Assembly: GCA_964416425.1 (NCBI GenBank)
Contig: CAYQEC010000010.1
Coordinates: 19,034-83,033, forward strand
Length of the DNA stretch: 64,000 nucleotides
Direction of reading: 5' to 3'
Source: CAYQEC01 sp964416425
GTDB taxonomy: Bacteria > Actinomycetota > Acidimicrobiia > Spongiisociales > UBA5794
Within the stretch, counting starts at the first letter, position 1, and each line of letters starts with the position of its first letter. Under the pieces are notes generated by a model. That model ran no database searches. It had not been told where the DNA came from and saw only the letters and a list, made by a program, of their open reading frames with translations. Positions 46,135 through 55,090 of the stretch are shown here, in pieces. The position numbers were made by a program, and so were the translations under genes.

Positions 46135-46620
46135 TCAGTCCCGGTAGTTGACGTACTGCAGCGGCAGGCGGTAGTCGAGGCCCTTGAGGAAGGCGATGAC
46201 CTGCTGGAGGTCGTCCCGCTTCTTGCCCTGGACCCGGAGCTGGTCGCCTTGGATCTGCACCTGGACCTTCCACTCGAGATCCCGGATCTGCTTGGACAAC
46301 TCGCGGGCGGCGTCCTGCGGGATCCCCTGGTTGAGGGTGAACTCGCTGCGGGAACGCCCCCCGGCGGCCGGCTTCGGTTCGCCGCCGCCGAGGGCCTTGA
46401 GTGACACCTTGCGCCGAACCAGGCGGCCCTTGAGGGCGTCGATGGCGGCCTCGAGCCGGTTCTCGGTGCTCGATTCGAGCACGATGGCGCCGTCCTGGAG
46501 CTGCACGGTGGTCTCGGTGCCCTTGAAGTCGTAGCGGTTCACGATCTCGCGGGTCGCCTGGTCGACCGCGTTGCGGACTTCCTGGAGATCGACCTGGGAG
46601 ACGACGTCGAACGAAGGCAT
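46135..46620 (-). CDS. yajQ: YajQ family nucleotide-binding protein
   Basis: 161 residues, the full family length. MPSFDVVSQVDLQEVRNAVD, the RYDFKGTE motif and LEWKVQVQIQGDQLRVQGKK are diagnostic. YajQ has two ferredoxin-like domains that bind tRNA or nucleotides; in Xanthomonas a member is a cyclic-di-GMP effector. No partner is adjacent. Upstream, TATCGT (complement of 46631-46636) lies 10 nt before the ATG. Confidence 0.93.
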   Translation of the reverse strand: MPSFDVVSQVDLQEVRNAVDQATREIVNRYDFKGTETTVQLQDGAIVLESSTENRLEAAIDALKGRLVRRKVSLKALGGGEPKPAAGGRSRSEFTLNQGIPQDAARELSKQIRDLEWKVQVQIQGDQLRVQGKKRDDLQQVIAFLKGLDYRLPLQYVNYRD

Positions 46621-46669
46621 GGCGAGGGCGACGATAGCCCGTTCCGGCGGTGCCGGTCCCGCACCGGGC

Positions 46670-47659
46670 TCAGCGGTAGGGCGGCCCGGCCGGCCCGCGC
46701 CGCACTACCGCGGCCCACACCGTCTCGTAGTGGTCCCGGTCGAAGGGGTCGATGTGGGGGAGCACGAACTCGTCCCAGGCGAGGCGCAGCGGATCCTCGC
46801 TCCCGGCGTACACCCGGAGCCCGGCCGGAAGCCGGTCGAGCACGGTGCGGAGGCTCATGGGGGTCTCGACCCTGGTGCGGGCGTCGATCGAGGTGAACGA
46901 GGCGTTGACCTCGACGGCGAGTTTGGCGATCGCCTCCACGAACGGCGTCCCCAGGTCGGGATGGCGCCGGACGAGCATGCCGGCGAGCTGGCCCTCGTCG
47001 GGGAAGCTCTTCTCCCAGATGATCCAGCGGTCGGCGAAGGCCTTGTTGAGCGTCTGGGTGCCGGCGTAGTCGCGCAGGTCGGTGGGGTTGAGCGTGCCGA
47101 AGATCCGCACGTCGCGGCGGAGCCGGACCATCTCGCCGGTGGGCAGCTCGAGGGCCTGGTGACGGTCGAGCAGGGCGTGGAGGGCGAAGAGCGTCTCGGC
47201 CCCGGCGGCGTTGAGTTCGGAGAGGTTGAGCATGGCAGGGCCCCGCAGCGCCCGGGTGATGTCGCCGTCCTCCCAGCGGCTCTCGGTGCCGCCCCGGCCG
47301 TCGCCGTGCAGCTTGACCGAGCCGATCAAGGTGATGTCGCGCACCTCCCCGGTGAGGGGAATCCGGTAGTGGGGCATGCCGAGCAACGCCGCGAATTGCT
47401 CGATGTCGTGGTCCTTGCCGGTGCCCATGTGTCCCCGCAACGCCAGGTGGAGCGGGGTGTCGGCAAAGTGGCGCCGCCGCACCTCCTCGAGCCGGGCGAG
47501 CTTGTAGAGCATGCCGAGGTCGACGTAGTACGGGTCGGGCTCGGGGACGTGCGCCAGCCGGTGGTCACGGTCCGGCAAGTCGCCCGGAACCTCGGCCCGT
47601 TCCAGCTCGACCGGAGGACCTTCGCCGGCGGGATCGGTGAAGGTGACGGTGTCAGGCAT
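46670..47659 (-). CDS. CobS/MoxR-like AAA+ protein with degenerate Walker A and B
   Basis: 329 residues from ATG 47659 (AAAGGAG 5 nt upstream). The fold reads like CobS-type MoxR AAA+ proteins: LALRGHMGTGKDHDIEQF, then RIPLTGEVRDITLIG, a Walker B region AMLNLSELNAAGAETLF and the sensor strand IFGTLNPTDL. Two Mg-related positions are changed: the Ser/Thr after the Walker A Lys is D83, and the Walker B Asp is S147, although E148 stays. This argues for nucleotide binding without normal hydrolysis. The gene overlaps its VWA-protein partner by 8 bp and is translated second. It probably acts as a ring or clamp that remodels or loads the VWA protein. Confidence 0.8.
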   Translation of the reverse strand: MPDTVTFTDPAGEGPPVELERAEVPGDLPDRDHRLAHVPEPDPYYVDLGMLYKLARLEEVRRRHFADTPLHLALRGHMGTGKDHDIEQFAALLGMPHYRIPLTGEVRDITLIGSVKLHGDGRGGTESRWEDGDITRALRGPAMLNLSELNAAGAETLFALHALLDRHQALELPTGEMVRLRRDVRIFGTLNPTDLRDYAGTQTLNKAFADRWIIWEKSFPDEGQLAGMLVRRHPDLGTPFVEAIAKLAVEVNASFTSIDARTRVETPMSLRTVLDRLPAGLRVYAGSEDPLRLAWDEFVLPHIDPFDRDHYETVWAAVVRRGPAGPPYR

Positions 47660-49865
47660 CGATGCTCCTTTGAGTCGGGTGATCGTAGACGGCACGTTCC
47701 GAGGTGTGGGCCCACCAGGTGTTGCCGCCGGCGGCGGCGATGGTGCGGTACAGGGTCGAGCGCACCCCGTCGACCATGGCGCGGGCGAGATCGTCGGGGC
47801 GCTCCACCACCTGGTTGCGGTCGTAGGCGGCCTGGACGGAGTCGTCGCCGATGCCGATGCCGAGCACGATCGCCCCGCCGCCCTCGGCGGCCCGCACCGA
47901 TTCGGCGAGGTCCTCCACCGAGCCGCGGGTCATGCCGTCGGCGAGCACGACGAGGATGCGGGTCGAGACGTTGCGTCCCGCCAGGCGCCGGGCGGCGTAG
48001 GAGACGTTGTACTCGTCGACGTTGGCGGCCTTGTCGAACATGGAGATCGGCGGAGCCTCCTCGGGGGAGAGGCGGGCGACGCGGGCCGCCTCCGAGGGGG
48101 CGGCCGCCATCCAGAACAGGCCGGCGAGTACGTCCTCGGCGATCCGCCACCGGGCGTCGAACGGCTTGAGCAGGTAATGGTTGACGGTGCGGGAGAGTCG
48201 CTGGGCCGCCCCGCCCTGGCTGCGCCGCAGCGCCCCGGTGGCGGCGTGGCGCCGGCTCGAGAACGCCAGCTCGGTGTCGTCGACCATGGCGGCGAAGGCC
48301 CGGTTGAAGAGGGCGACCTCGAAGTCGATCTGCAGCTCGTCGCACAGGTTGGCGAGGGTCCAGGCGCCGAGGATGGCGGCCGCCAGCGGCCAGGGGACGT
48401 TGCGACCGTCGGGGGCGGGCCGGGACTGCAGCATCGAGGCGGAGCCGTCGACGAGCAGGCTGACACCGTAGGAGCGGCGGGAGGGCAGGTCGCGCCGTTC
48501 GAACATGCGCTCGTAGAGGCCGGCCCCGAGCAGGAGGGCGGCGTAGGGGGAGAGGTCGCCGGCGTCGTACCCGGAGCGGAGGCCGCGGCGCTGGTTGGCG
48601 AGGAAGAGCGGGTACAGCTCGCCGGCCACCCGCCGCTGCGCCACGTGCCACCGCAGGGCGGCTTCCCCGATGAGGCGGCGCCCGTCGGGGGCGTGGCGGG
48701 CGAAGCGGTCCGGGAAGCGACACACCAGGAGCTTGCCGCTCTGCCCGGTGGGAAGGTAGATGGTGGGTGCCTCGCTGACTCGCACCACCTGGTCGGTGGC
48801 GGGGTCCCCGGCCTGCTCGGCGTCGCCGGCCTTGCCCCGCTGCGCCGCCACGCTTTGGGCCGCCTGCCGGGTCCGGTCGTAGGAGTCGGCGTCCTGGAGC
48901 GGCGGGGTGGCGAGGCGGACCGCGTCGACGCTGTCGGCGATGGCGGCCCGGTCGGCCTCGGCCTTGGCTCGGGTGGCGGAGGGCCCGTCGGAGGCGTCGG
49001 CCGGTTGCACCACGCCGTGGCGGATCGCGATCTCGAGGAGGCGGAGGGCGAGCCCGCCCACCTCCCACGGGTCGACCGCGGCGCAGACGTCGTCGATGCA
49101 GTCCGCCGCCTCGTCGAGGGCGGTGGCGACGTGGGCGGGGAGGCGACGCTGCAGCCGGTCCCGCTCGGCGTATTCGCCGGTGAGGAGGAAGCAGGCGAGG
49201 GCGTACTGGCCGAGGGGACGGGCGTTCTCCAGGGCCTGCGGGGTGGCGCTCTGGTAGAGGTCGGCGAGCACGGAGCGCACCCCGGCGTAGCCGGCGAGAA
49301 GGACCCGTTCCTGGCGGGCGTCCTCGAGGGAGAGGAACAGCGCCTCCGCCGCCGGGCCGCCGGCTTCGGTGAGGGCGTCGAGCAGCAGGACCGGGGTGGT
49401 GAGGTTGACCTCGCCGTCGTCCGGCGGAGCGTCCGCCGGCGGCTCGTCGGAGCCGCCGCGGGCGGCGAACAGGTCGAGGGGAGAGGAGAGCGGGGTGTCG
49501 GGGGGCGCCGCGGCCGGTGGCCGGGGTCGGATCCAGTCGGCGGGGAGGGGCCGGGCCTCGTCGAAGTTGGTGGCGATGAGGTGCACCACCTCATGGAGGG
49601 CGCTGGTGAGGGCAACCTCGGCCGGCGTCACCGGGGCGTTACGGGCGTAGGCGCTCTGGAAGACGCCGGGATCGAGCACGATCTCCTCGGTCCCACCGGC
49701 CGCCTGTGAGCCGAGGCGCACCACCAGCCCGTCGTTGTCGGCCAGGGTGCGGGCGAAGCGGGTCACGGCCGGCGCCACCCGCTGGTAGCGGGCGACCACG
49801 GCCTCGATGACCCGGTCCTCCGGGGGGAGGACCTCGTTGAGCATGGAACTGCCGCGATGACGCAT
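47652..49865 (-). CDS. HExxH metallopeptidase-like + VWA domain protein
   Basis: 737 residues from ATG 49865; ATG 49844 would remove seven. HEVVH (91-95) in VALTSALHEVVHLIATNFDE matches a zinc metallopeptidase helix. A helical middle follows, with acidic/Pro-rich linkers (GSDEPPADAPPDDGE). The C-terminal VWA domain has the MIDAS motif SLLVDGSASM (about residue 470) and VVLADGMTRG. Similar HExxH-plus-VWA proteins occur beside MoxR-type ATPases and have no known substrate. There is no signal peptide or membrane segment, so it is cytoplasmic. It is translated just before the AAA+ gene with an 8-bp overlap, so the two should form one machine. The upstream gene at 49939 is divergent. Confidence 0.78.
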   Translation of the reverse strand: MRHRGSSMLNEVLPPEDRVIEAVVARYQRVAPAVTRFARTLADNDGLVVRLGSQAAGGTEEIVLDPGVFQSAYARNAPVTPAEVALTSALHEVVHLIATNFDEARPLPADWIRPRPPAAAPPDTPLSSPLDLFAARGGSDEPPADAPPDDGEVNLTTPVLLLDALTEAGGPAAEALFLSLEDARQERVLLAGYAGVRSVLADLYQSATPQALENARPLGQYALACFLLTGEYAERDRLQRRLPAHVATALDEAADCIDDVCAAVDPWEVGGLALRLLEIAIRHGVVQPADASDGPSATRAKAEADRAAIADSVDAVRLATPPLQDADSYDRTRQAAQSVAAQRGKAGDAEQAGDPATDQVVRVSEAPTIYLPTGQSGKLLVCRFPDRFARHAPDGRRLIGEAALRWHVAQRRVAGELYPLFLANQRRGLRSGYDAGDLSPYAALLLGAGLYERMFERRDLPSRRSYGVSLLVDGSASMLQSRPAPDGRNVPWPLAAAILGAWTLANLCDELQIDFEVALFNRAFAAMVDDTELAFSSRRHAATGALRRSQGGAAQRLSRTVNHYLLKPFDARWRIAEDVLAGLFWMAAAPSEAARVARLSPEEAPPISMFDKAANVDEYNVSYAARRLAGRNVSTRILVVLADGMTRGSVEDLAESVRAAEGGGAIVLGIGIGDDSVQAAYDRNQVVERPDDLARAMVDGVRSTLYRTIAAAGGNTWWAHTSERAVYDHPTQRSIDA

Positions 49866-49938
49866 AACCGTGAATTGTCTCACATGCCGCAAACCCGGAA
49901 CCACCGGGGAGGCGGCGGGGTCCGGTAGGTTGACGCTC

Positions 49939-50364
49939 ATGGCGGACCTGTACGTCACCGAGGGTGTGGTCGTCCCCGGCGCCGAGCTGCGCTGGCGGTT
50001 CGGGCCGACCGGCGGCCCCGGCGGCCAGCACGCCAACCGGGCCGCCACCCGGGCCGAGCTCTCCTTCGACCTCGCCTCCAGCGCGGCCTTCGACGAGGCG
50101 GCCAAGGTGGTGCTGCGGGAGCGGTTGGGGAGGCGCCTCAGCGGCGGGGTGGTGACGGTGGTCGCCGACGAAACCCGCTCCCAGTGGCGCAACCGGGTCA
50201 CCGCCCGGCGCCGGCTGGCGGCGCTGCTGGCGGAGGCGCTGCGTCCCGAGCCGCCGCGGGTGGCGACTACGCCGCCGCGGGGTGCCCGGCGGCGCCGCCT
50301 CGCCGCCAAGCGGGCCCGGAGCGAGCTGAAACGGATGCGGCGGCCACCCGATCCCGAGGAGTGA
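49939..50364 (+). CDS. arfB: ArfB/YaeJ-like peptidyl-tRNA hydrolase
   Basis: 141 residues. The release-factor domain has GPTGGPGGQHANRAATRAEL with the GGQ that hydrolyses peptidyl-tRNA, and a basic C-terminal tail (RRRRLAAKRARSELKRMRR) that in ArfB enters the empty mRNA channel of stalled ribosomes. It lacks the codon-recognition domains of RF1/RF2. ATG 49939 lies 7 nt after TAGGTT (49926-49931), leaderless. It rescues ribosomes on mRNAs without a stop codon. It is divergent from the VWA gene. Confidence 0.88.
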   Translation: MADLYVTEGVVVPGAELRWRFGPTGGPGGQHANRAATRAELSFDLASSAAFDEAAKVVLRERLGRRLSGGVVTVVADETRSQWRNRVTARRRLAALLAEALRPEPPRVATTPPRGARRRRLAAKRARSELKRMRRPPDPEE

Positions 50365-50372
50365 CCCGCCGG

Positions 50373-51167
50373 CTACGAGATGCCGTCGAGGAAGGCGAGG
50401 ATCTGCTGGGTGAGGCCCGGGTCGTGGTCGGCGAAGAGGTTGGTGCCGTGCTGGTTGCCGGAGAGCACAACGACGTCGGCGGGGGAGGGAGACGCCGCGG
50501 CGATGGCGGCGGCGTCGTTCGGGTAGGGGAGGTCACCTTCGCCTGCGAAGAGCAGGGCCGGGACCTCGAGGCGGGAGGCGGCGGCGAGGGCGTCGACGCC
50601 CTCGAAGGCGTCGGGGGCGGAGAGGGTGACGACGCCGGCGACCGGCCGCTGGGTGGCGGCGGCGATGACGCCGGTGCCCCCCATCGAGGCGCCGACGAGG
50701 AAGACCCGGGCCGCGCCCAGGGCAACGGCCTCGTCGATGGCGGCGACGACGTCGACGTCGACCGCGAAGCCGGAACCCTCCGAGGCGCCGTAGCCGCGGA
50801 AGTTGAAGGCGAGCGCCGAGTGCCCGTCGGCGGCGAGGGAAGCGGCGAAGCCGAACCAGGAGTCCATGTCGGCGGGCCGCATGTGGGCGAGCACCACGAA
50901 GTCGGCGCCGCTCCCGAAGCGGCGCCCTTCGAGGGTGAGCCCGTCGGCGGTCGGGAACGTGAGAGCCACACCTTCCTCCGGTATCTCGGTGGCGGACGGG
51001 GTCATGGTGGGAGCGGGCTCCGGGGTCGTGGTGGTCGGCATGTCGACCACGGGGGAGCGGTCGCTGGTGTCGGTCATCTCGGTCGCCGGCTCGACGCACG
51101 AGGCGGCGAGTAGGGCGGCGACGACCAGCGCGGCGGCGAGCAGGAACGGGGCCCGGGTTCTCCTCAC
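50373..51167 (-). CDS. Secreted lipoprotein alpha/beta-hydrolase
   Basis: 264 residues. The N-terminus is a signal peptide with lipobox LAASC, then a Thr/Pro-rich linker (PTTTTPEPAPTMTP). The hydrolase core has FVVLAHMRPADMDSW, FNFRGYGASEG, VFLVGASMGGTG (nucleophile Ser), an Asp strand LFAGEGDLPYP and GNQHGTN (His). It is an extracytoplasmic esterase or dienelactone-hydrolase-like enzyme; the substrate is unknown. The start is GTG 51167, 7 nt after TAGAAT (complement of 51175-51180). It is divergent from the M16 peptidase gene. Confidence 0.82.
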   Translation of the reverse strand: MRRTRAPFLLAAALVVAALLAASCVEPATEMTDTSDRSPVVDMPTTTTPEPAPTMTPSATEIPEEGVALTFPTADGLTLEGRRFGSGADFVVLAHMRPADMDSWFGFAASLAADGHSALAFNFRGYGASEGSGFAVDVDVVAAIDEAVALGAARVFLVGASMGGTGVIAAATQRPVAGVVTLSAPDAFEGVDALAAASRLEVPALLFAGEGDLPYPNDAAAIAAASPSPADVVVLSGNQHGTNLFADHDPGLTQQILAFLDGIS

Positions 51168-51244
51168 GGCTCCGATTCTACGGAGCGGCCGGGAGTGCGG
51201 GGTGGGCGGCCGGTTTGAGCGGGGCCGCCCCCTATTATCGCGGG

Positions 51245-52495
51245 ATGCACTACGACTTCACGACGCTGCCGAGCGGGCTGCGCATCATCTCCCAGGACAT
51301 GCCCTCGGTCCGGTCGGCGACGATCGGCTGCTGGGTCGACGCCGGGAGCCGCGACGAGGACCCGGTCGAGGCGGGAGCGAGCCACTTCCTCGAGCACCTG
51401 CTCTTCAAGGGATCGGAGACGATGCCGGCCCGCGCCATCAGCGAGGCGTTCGACGCCGTCGGGGCCCGCCACAACGCCTTCACCTCCAAGGAGTACACCT
51501 GCTACTGGGCGCGGGTGCGGGACGCCGACCTGCAGCTCGCGATCGACATCCTCTCCGAGATGCTGCAACGCCCCGCCTTCCGCCAGGAGGAGATCGACTC
51601 GGAGCGCCACGTCGTGCTCGAGGAGATCAACATGAACGAGGACGATCCCACCGATGTGGCCCACGAGCTGTTCGTGCAGGCCCTGTGGGGCGGGCATCCG
51701 CTCGCCCCGCCGGTGCTGGGGACGCCGGAGTCGATCACCGCCATGACCCGCGACACGATCCAGGGCTACTGGGGGCGCCGCTACTCGCCCCCTGCGGTGG
51801 TGGTGTCGGCGGTGGGGCGCCTCGACCACGACGACCTGGTGCGGCGGATCGGTGACGCCATGGGGGCCTGGAGCGGCGACGCCGAGCCTCGGCCGGCGGT
51901 CCCGGCGGTGATCGGATCGAAGATCGAGGTCACCCGGCGCGACACCGAGCAGGCCCACCTGGTGCTCGGGTCGGAGGGGCTGCCCCGCGGCGACGAACGC
52001 CGCTTCGCCCACACCATCCTCGAGCACGTGCTCGGCGGAGGCATGTCGTCGCGCCTCTTCCGGGAGATCCGGGAGGAGCGCGGTCTCGCCTACGCGGTGC
52101 ACAGCTTCCACATGCCGTTCCTGGAGACCGGCGGGGTGGCGGTGTACGCCGGGACGACCCCGAGCCAGGCGCCCGAGGTTCTCAAGCTGATCCGGGCCGA
52201 GCTGGACAAGATGATGGAATCCGGCCCGACCCCCGACGAGCTGGCCCGAGCCAAGGGCAACATCGAGGGGAGCCTGGCGCTGTCGCTGGAGGACTCCAAC
52301 AGCAGGATGAGCCGCCTCGGCCGGGAGGAGCTGACCGGCGTCGAGCACCTGTCGGTGGACGAGGTGCTGGCCCGCATCGAGGCGGTGACGGTCGAGGACA
52401 CCGTCGACGTGGCCCGCACCGTGTACTCGGGCCCCTACGTGCTGGGAGCGGTCGGGCCGTTCGACGCCGCCGACCTGGAGGAGTTCGTGGCATGA
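51245..52495 (+). CDS. M16 family zinc peptidase (processing-peptidase-like)
   Basis: 416 residues. HFLEHLLFKG is the inverted zinc motif HxxEH, with the third ligand in ERHVVLEEINMNEDD. The second inactive half has GMSSRLFREIREERGLAY, which forms the closing strand typical of M16B peptidases. It degrades peptides inside the cell. The ATG is 6 nt after TATTAT (51233-51238), a strong -10 for a leaderless message. Its stop overlaps dapB by ATGA; M16-dapB pairing is common in actinobacteria, where pnp is usually upstream, but pnp is not seen here. Confidence 0.92.
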   Translation: MHYDFTTLPSGLRIISQDMPSVRSATIGCWVDAGSRDEDPVEAGASHFLEHLLFKGSETMPARAISEAFDAVGARHNAFTSKEYTCYWARVRDADLQLAIDILSEMLQRPAFRQEEIDSERHVVLEEINMNEDDPTDVAHELFVQALWGGHPLAPPVLGTPESITAMTRDTIQGYWGRRYSPPAVVVSAVGRLDHDDLVRRIGDAMGAWSGDAEPRPAVPAVIGSKIEVTRRDTEQAHLVLGSEGLPRGDERRFAHTILEHVLGGGMSSRLFREIREERGLAYAVHSFHMPFLETGGVAVYAGTTPSQAPEVLKLIRAELDKMMESGPTPDELARAKGNIEGSLALSLEDSNSRMSRLGREELTGVEHLSVDEVLARIEAVTVEDTVDVARTVYSGPYVLGAVGPFDAADLEEFVA

Positions 52496-53256
52496 CCGCC
52501 GTCGGCGTGTCCGGAGCCGGGGGCCAGATGGGCCGCCTGGTGGCGGCGGCGGTGGCGGAGGCCGCCGACCTCGAGCTGGTGGCGCTCTACGACCCGCACG
52601 CCGCCGGCGAAACGGTTGCGGGGCGGGAGATCGCCGCCACCCCCGAGGTGATGGCGGGCGCCGCGGTGGTGGTCGAGTTCACCCGGCCCGACGTCGTGAT
52701 GGACAACCTGGGCGTCTGGCGGCGGCTGGGCTGTCACGCGGTGGTGGGGACCTCCGGTTTCGACGTGACCCGCCTCGCCGCGGTGGAGGAGCTGTGGGGC
52801 GAGGGGCCGTCCCGCTGCCTCGTCGTCCCCAACTTCTCAATCGGGGCGGCGGTGATGATGCGGCTCGCCGAGCTGGCGGCGCCCCATTTCGCCGCGGCCG
52901 AGATCATCGAGCTGCACCACGACCGCAAGGCCGACGCCCCCTCCGGCACGGCCACCGCCACCGCGGAGCGCCTCGCCGCGGCCGCTCCGGAGCAACACCG
53001 CGCAGTGGAGAGCCGGGAACTCGTCCCCGGGGCGCGCGGCGCCGCGGTGGCTGGCATCCCGGTGCACGCCGTCCGGCTCCCCGGCCTGGTGGCTCACCAG
53101 GAGGTTCTCTTCGGGGGGCCCGGTGAGACCCTCACGATCCGGCACGACACCACCGACCGGCGGGTCTTCCTCCCCGGTGTGCTGCTCGGGATCCGGGCCG
53201 TCGCCGACCTCCCGCAACCGGTCACGGTGGGGCTGGAGGCGCTGCTCGATCTCTGA
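52492..53256 (+). CDS. dapB: 4-hydroxy-tetrahydrodipicolinate reductase
   Basis: 254 residues. GVSGAGGQMGRLV is the dinucleotide loop, VVGTSGFD and VVPNFSIGAAVMM follow, and IELHHDRKADAPSGTA holds the substrate-binding HH and Lys plus the SGTA turn. It makes tetrahydrodipicolinate for lysine and the diaminopimelate of peptidoglycan. Translation is coupled to the M16 peptidase gene by ATGA. dapA lies 0.9 kb downstream past a divergent thioredoxin gene. Confidence 0.95.
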   Translation: MTAVGVSGAGGQMGRLVAAAVAEAADLELVALYDPHAAGETVAGREIAATPEVMAGAAVVVEFTRPDVVMDNLGVWRRLGCHAVVGTSGFDVTRLAAVEELWGEGPSRCLVVPNFSIGAAVMMRLAELAAPHFAAAEIIELHHDRKADAPSGTATATAERLAAAAPEQHRAVESRELVPGARGAAVAGIPVHAVRLPGLVAHQEVLFGGPGETLTIRHDTTDRRVFLPGVLLGIRAVADLPQPVTVGLEALLDL

Positions 53257-53283
53257 GCGGCGGGCTGACGGCCGGCTGCCGGC

Positions 53284-54129
53284 TCAGAACAGGGCGCTGG
53301 CGAGCTGGCGGCGGTAGGTGGCGGTCAGGGGGTGCTCCTCGCCGAGCAGCCCGAAGATGTCGACCATGGCGCGGCGGGCCTCGTCGAGCATCCCGGATTT
53401 GGCCCGCACCACCGCCAGCATGTGGTCGAGGGCCGGTTCGAACTCGGCATGGGCGGCCAGCGCCTGGGCCAGCGCGAGACGGACGCCGTCGTCACTCGGG
53501 TTGGCTTCGAGCTGCGCCTCGAGTTGGGGGATGTCCTGGCCCCGGGAGGCGCTGAGCCGGGCTGCCGCCTGGAGCCGCTCCACGTCGGGGGTGGGGGAGA
53601 GCTTGCCAAGCACGATGAGGGCGTCGTCGGTCTCACCGCGGGCGATGAGCAGGCTGGCGAGCCCGGTACCCGCCTCCTGGTGGTCGGGGCGTTGCTCCAG
53701 CACCTCGCGGAGGAGACGCTCCGCGGTCTCGAACTCGCCGGCGAGGCTGGCGTCGCGGGCCGCGTCGAGCTTGGCGTCCAGCTCGGTGGGGAGGATCTCT
53801 TCGATCCAGGCGCGGAGGGACCGCTCCGGGATGGCGCCGGTGAACTGGTGCACCGGGACGCCGTGCCGGAAGGCGAGGACGGTGGGGATGCCCTGCACCC
53901 CGAACTGGGCGGCGAGGTCCTGGTTGCGGTCGACGTCGACCCTCACCAGCTCGAAGGCGCCGTCCATCTCGGCGGCGAGGCGCTCCAGCATCGGTCCCAG
54001 CGTTTTGCAGGGAGCGCACCACTCCGCCCAGAAGTCCACCACGACCGGCACTTCGCGGCTGCGCTGCACCACCGCCTGCGGGAAGTCGGCGGTGGAGACG
54101 TCCTGAACGTGAGGGTTGAGATGATCCAT
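53284..54129 (-). CDS. Thioredoxin-TPR protein (CnoX/YbbN-like)
   Basis: 281 residues. An N-terminal thioredoxin domain has the active site WAEWCAPCKTLGP (C38, C41) and the cis-Pro strand GIPTVLAF. Residues about 115-281 form tetratricopeptide-like helices (TELDAKLDAARDASLAGEFE and following). YbbN/CnoX holds unfolded proteins and passes them to GroEL; this one keeps both Cys, so it may also be redox-active. ATG 54129 is chosen; the frame opens further upstream, overlapping dapA's promoter, but that stretch is not domain sequence. It is divergent from dapA. Confidence 0.87.
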   Translation of the reverse strand: MDHLNPHVQDVSTADFPQAVVQRSREVPVVVDFWAEWCAPCKTLGPMLERLAAEMDGAFELVRVDVDRNQDLAAQFGVQGIPTVLAFRHGVPVHQFTGAIPERSLRAWIEEILPTELDAKLDAARDASLAGEFETAERLLREVLEQRPDHQEAGTGLASLLIARGETDDALIVLGKLSPTPDVERLQAAARLSASRGQDIPQLEAQLEANPSDDGVRLALAQALAAHAEFEPALDHMLAVVRAKSGMLDEARRAMVDIFGLLGEEHPLTATYRRQLASALF

Positions 54130-54193
54130 GATGGTGTCGTTGAGGTCGGGAAGGTGAAGGATAGTGATTCGGAGGGCTGCTACCGTCGGGTCC

Positions 54194-55090
54194 ATGGAAG
54201 CACGTCCCTCCGCGCCATTCGGCGAACTGCTCACTGCCACCCTCACCCCCTTCGACGAAGACGGAGCCGTGGATTACGGGACGTACTGGCGACTGGTGCG
54301 CCACCTCGCCGAGAACGGCACCGAGGGCATCGTCGTCTCCGGGACCACCGGCGAGTCGCCCACGCTGTCGAAGGTCGAGAAGATCGCCCTGTTCAAGGCG
54401 GCGGTCGACGCCGCCGGCGGCAACCTCAAGGTGATCGCCGGGGTCGGCACCTACGACACCGCGGCCTCGGTCGCCCTCGCCGAGAAGGCTGCCGAGATGG
54501 GCTGCGACGGCCTGATGGCCGTCACCCCCTACTACTCGAAGCCACCGCAGGAAGGGCTCTACCGGCACTTCACCGCCATCGCCGAAGCCACCGACCTGCC
54601 CCTCATGCTCTACAACATCCCGAGCCGCACCGCCCGCCTCATCGAGATCGACACCTTGGTGCGCCTCGCCGAACACCCCAAGATCGTCGCCGTCAAGGAC
54701 GCGGTCGACGACATCGACTTCAGCCTGAACGCCATCGCGGCCCTGCCGGAGGGTTTCGCGGTGTACGCCGGCAACGACTCGACGGCGCGCCGCATCGTCG
54801 GAGCCGGGGGAGTGGGGGTCGTCTCGGTGGCGGCCCACTTCGTCGGCCCGCAGCTGCGGCGCCTCCTCGACGCGGTCAAGGCCGGTGACGACGACGAGGC
54901 GGCCCGGATCGACGAGGCGCTGGCCCCGCTGATCGCCGCCCTCTTCGCCGAGCCGAGCCCGATCCCGCTCAAGGGAGGCATGTCGGCGTGGTGGGGCTCG
55001 GTCGGCGAGCCGCGACTCCCGCTGATCCCGGCGTCGCCGGAGACCCTCGCCCTGATTGAATCCGGGTTGGAGGTCGCCCAAGCGGTATGA
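54194..55090 (+). CDS. dapA: 4-hydroxy-tetrahydrodipicolinate synthase
   Basis: 298 residues. VVSGTTGESPTL (51-54 TTGE, pyruvate carboxylate), LMLYNIPSRT (catalytic Tyr) and VAVKDAVDD (Schiff-base Lys) are intact. It condenses pyruvate with aspartate semialdehyde, the entry step of lysine/diaminopimelate synthesis. ATG 54194 lies 7 nt after TACCGT (54181-54186), leaderless. Its stop overlaps the RNase J start in ATGA, the dapA-rnj pair common in actinobacteria. Confidence 0.96.
   Translation: MEARPSAPFGELLTATLTPFDEDGAVDYGTYWRLVRHLAENGTEGIVVSGTTGESPTLSKVEKIALFKAAVDAAGGNLKVIAGVGTYDTAASVALAEKAAEMGCDGLMAVTPYYSKPPQEGLYRHFTAIAEATDLPLMLYNIPSRTARLIEIDTLVRLAEHPKIVAVKDAVDDIDFSLNAIAALPEGFAVYAGNDSTARRIVGAGGVGVVSVAAHFVGPQLRRLLDAVKAGDDDEAARIDEALAPLIAALFAEPSPIPLKGGMSAWWGSVGEPRLPLIPASPETLALIESGLEVAQAV

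Noticed and set aside
47637..49709. Plus-strand open frame of about 690 codons over the VWA gene
   Set aside because: Antisense shadow; the minus strand has the HExxH and MIDAS motifs and the coupled overlap.
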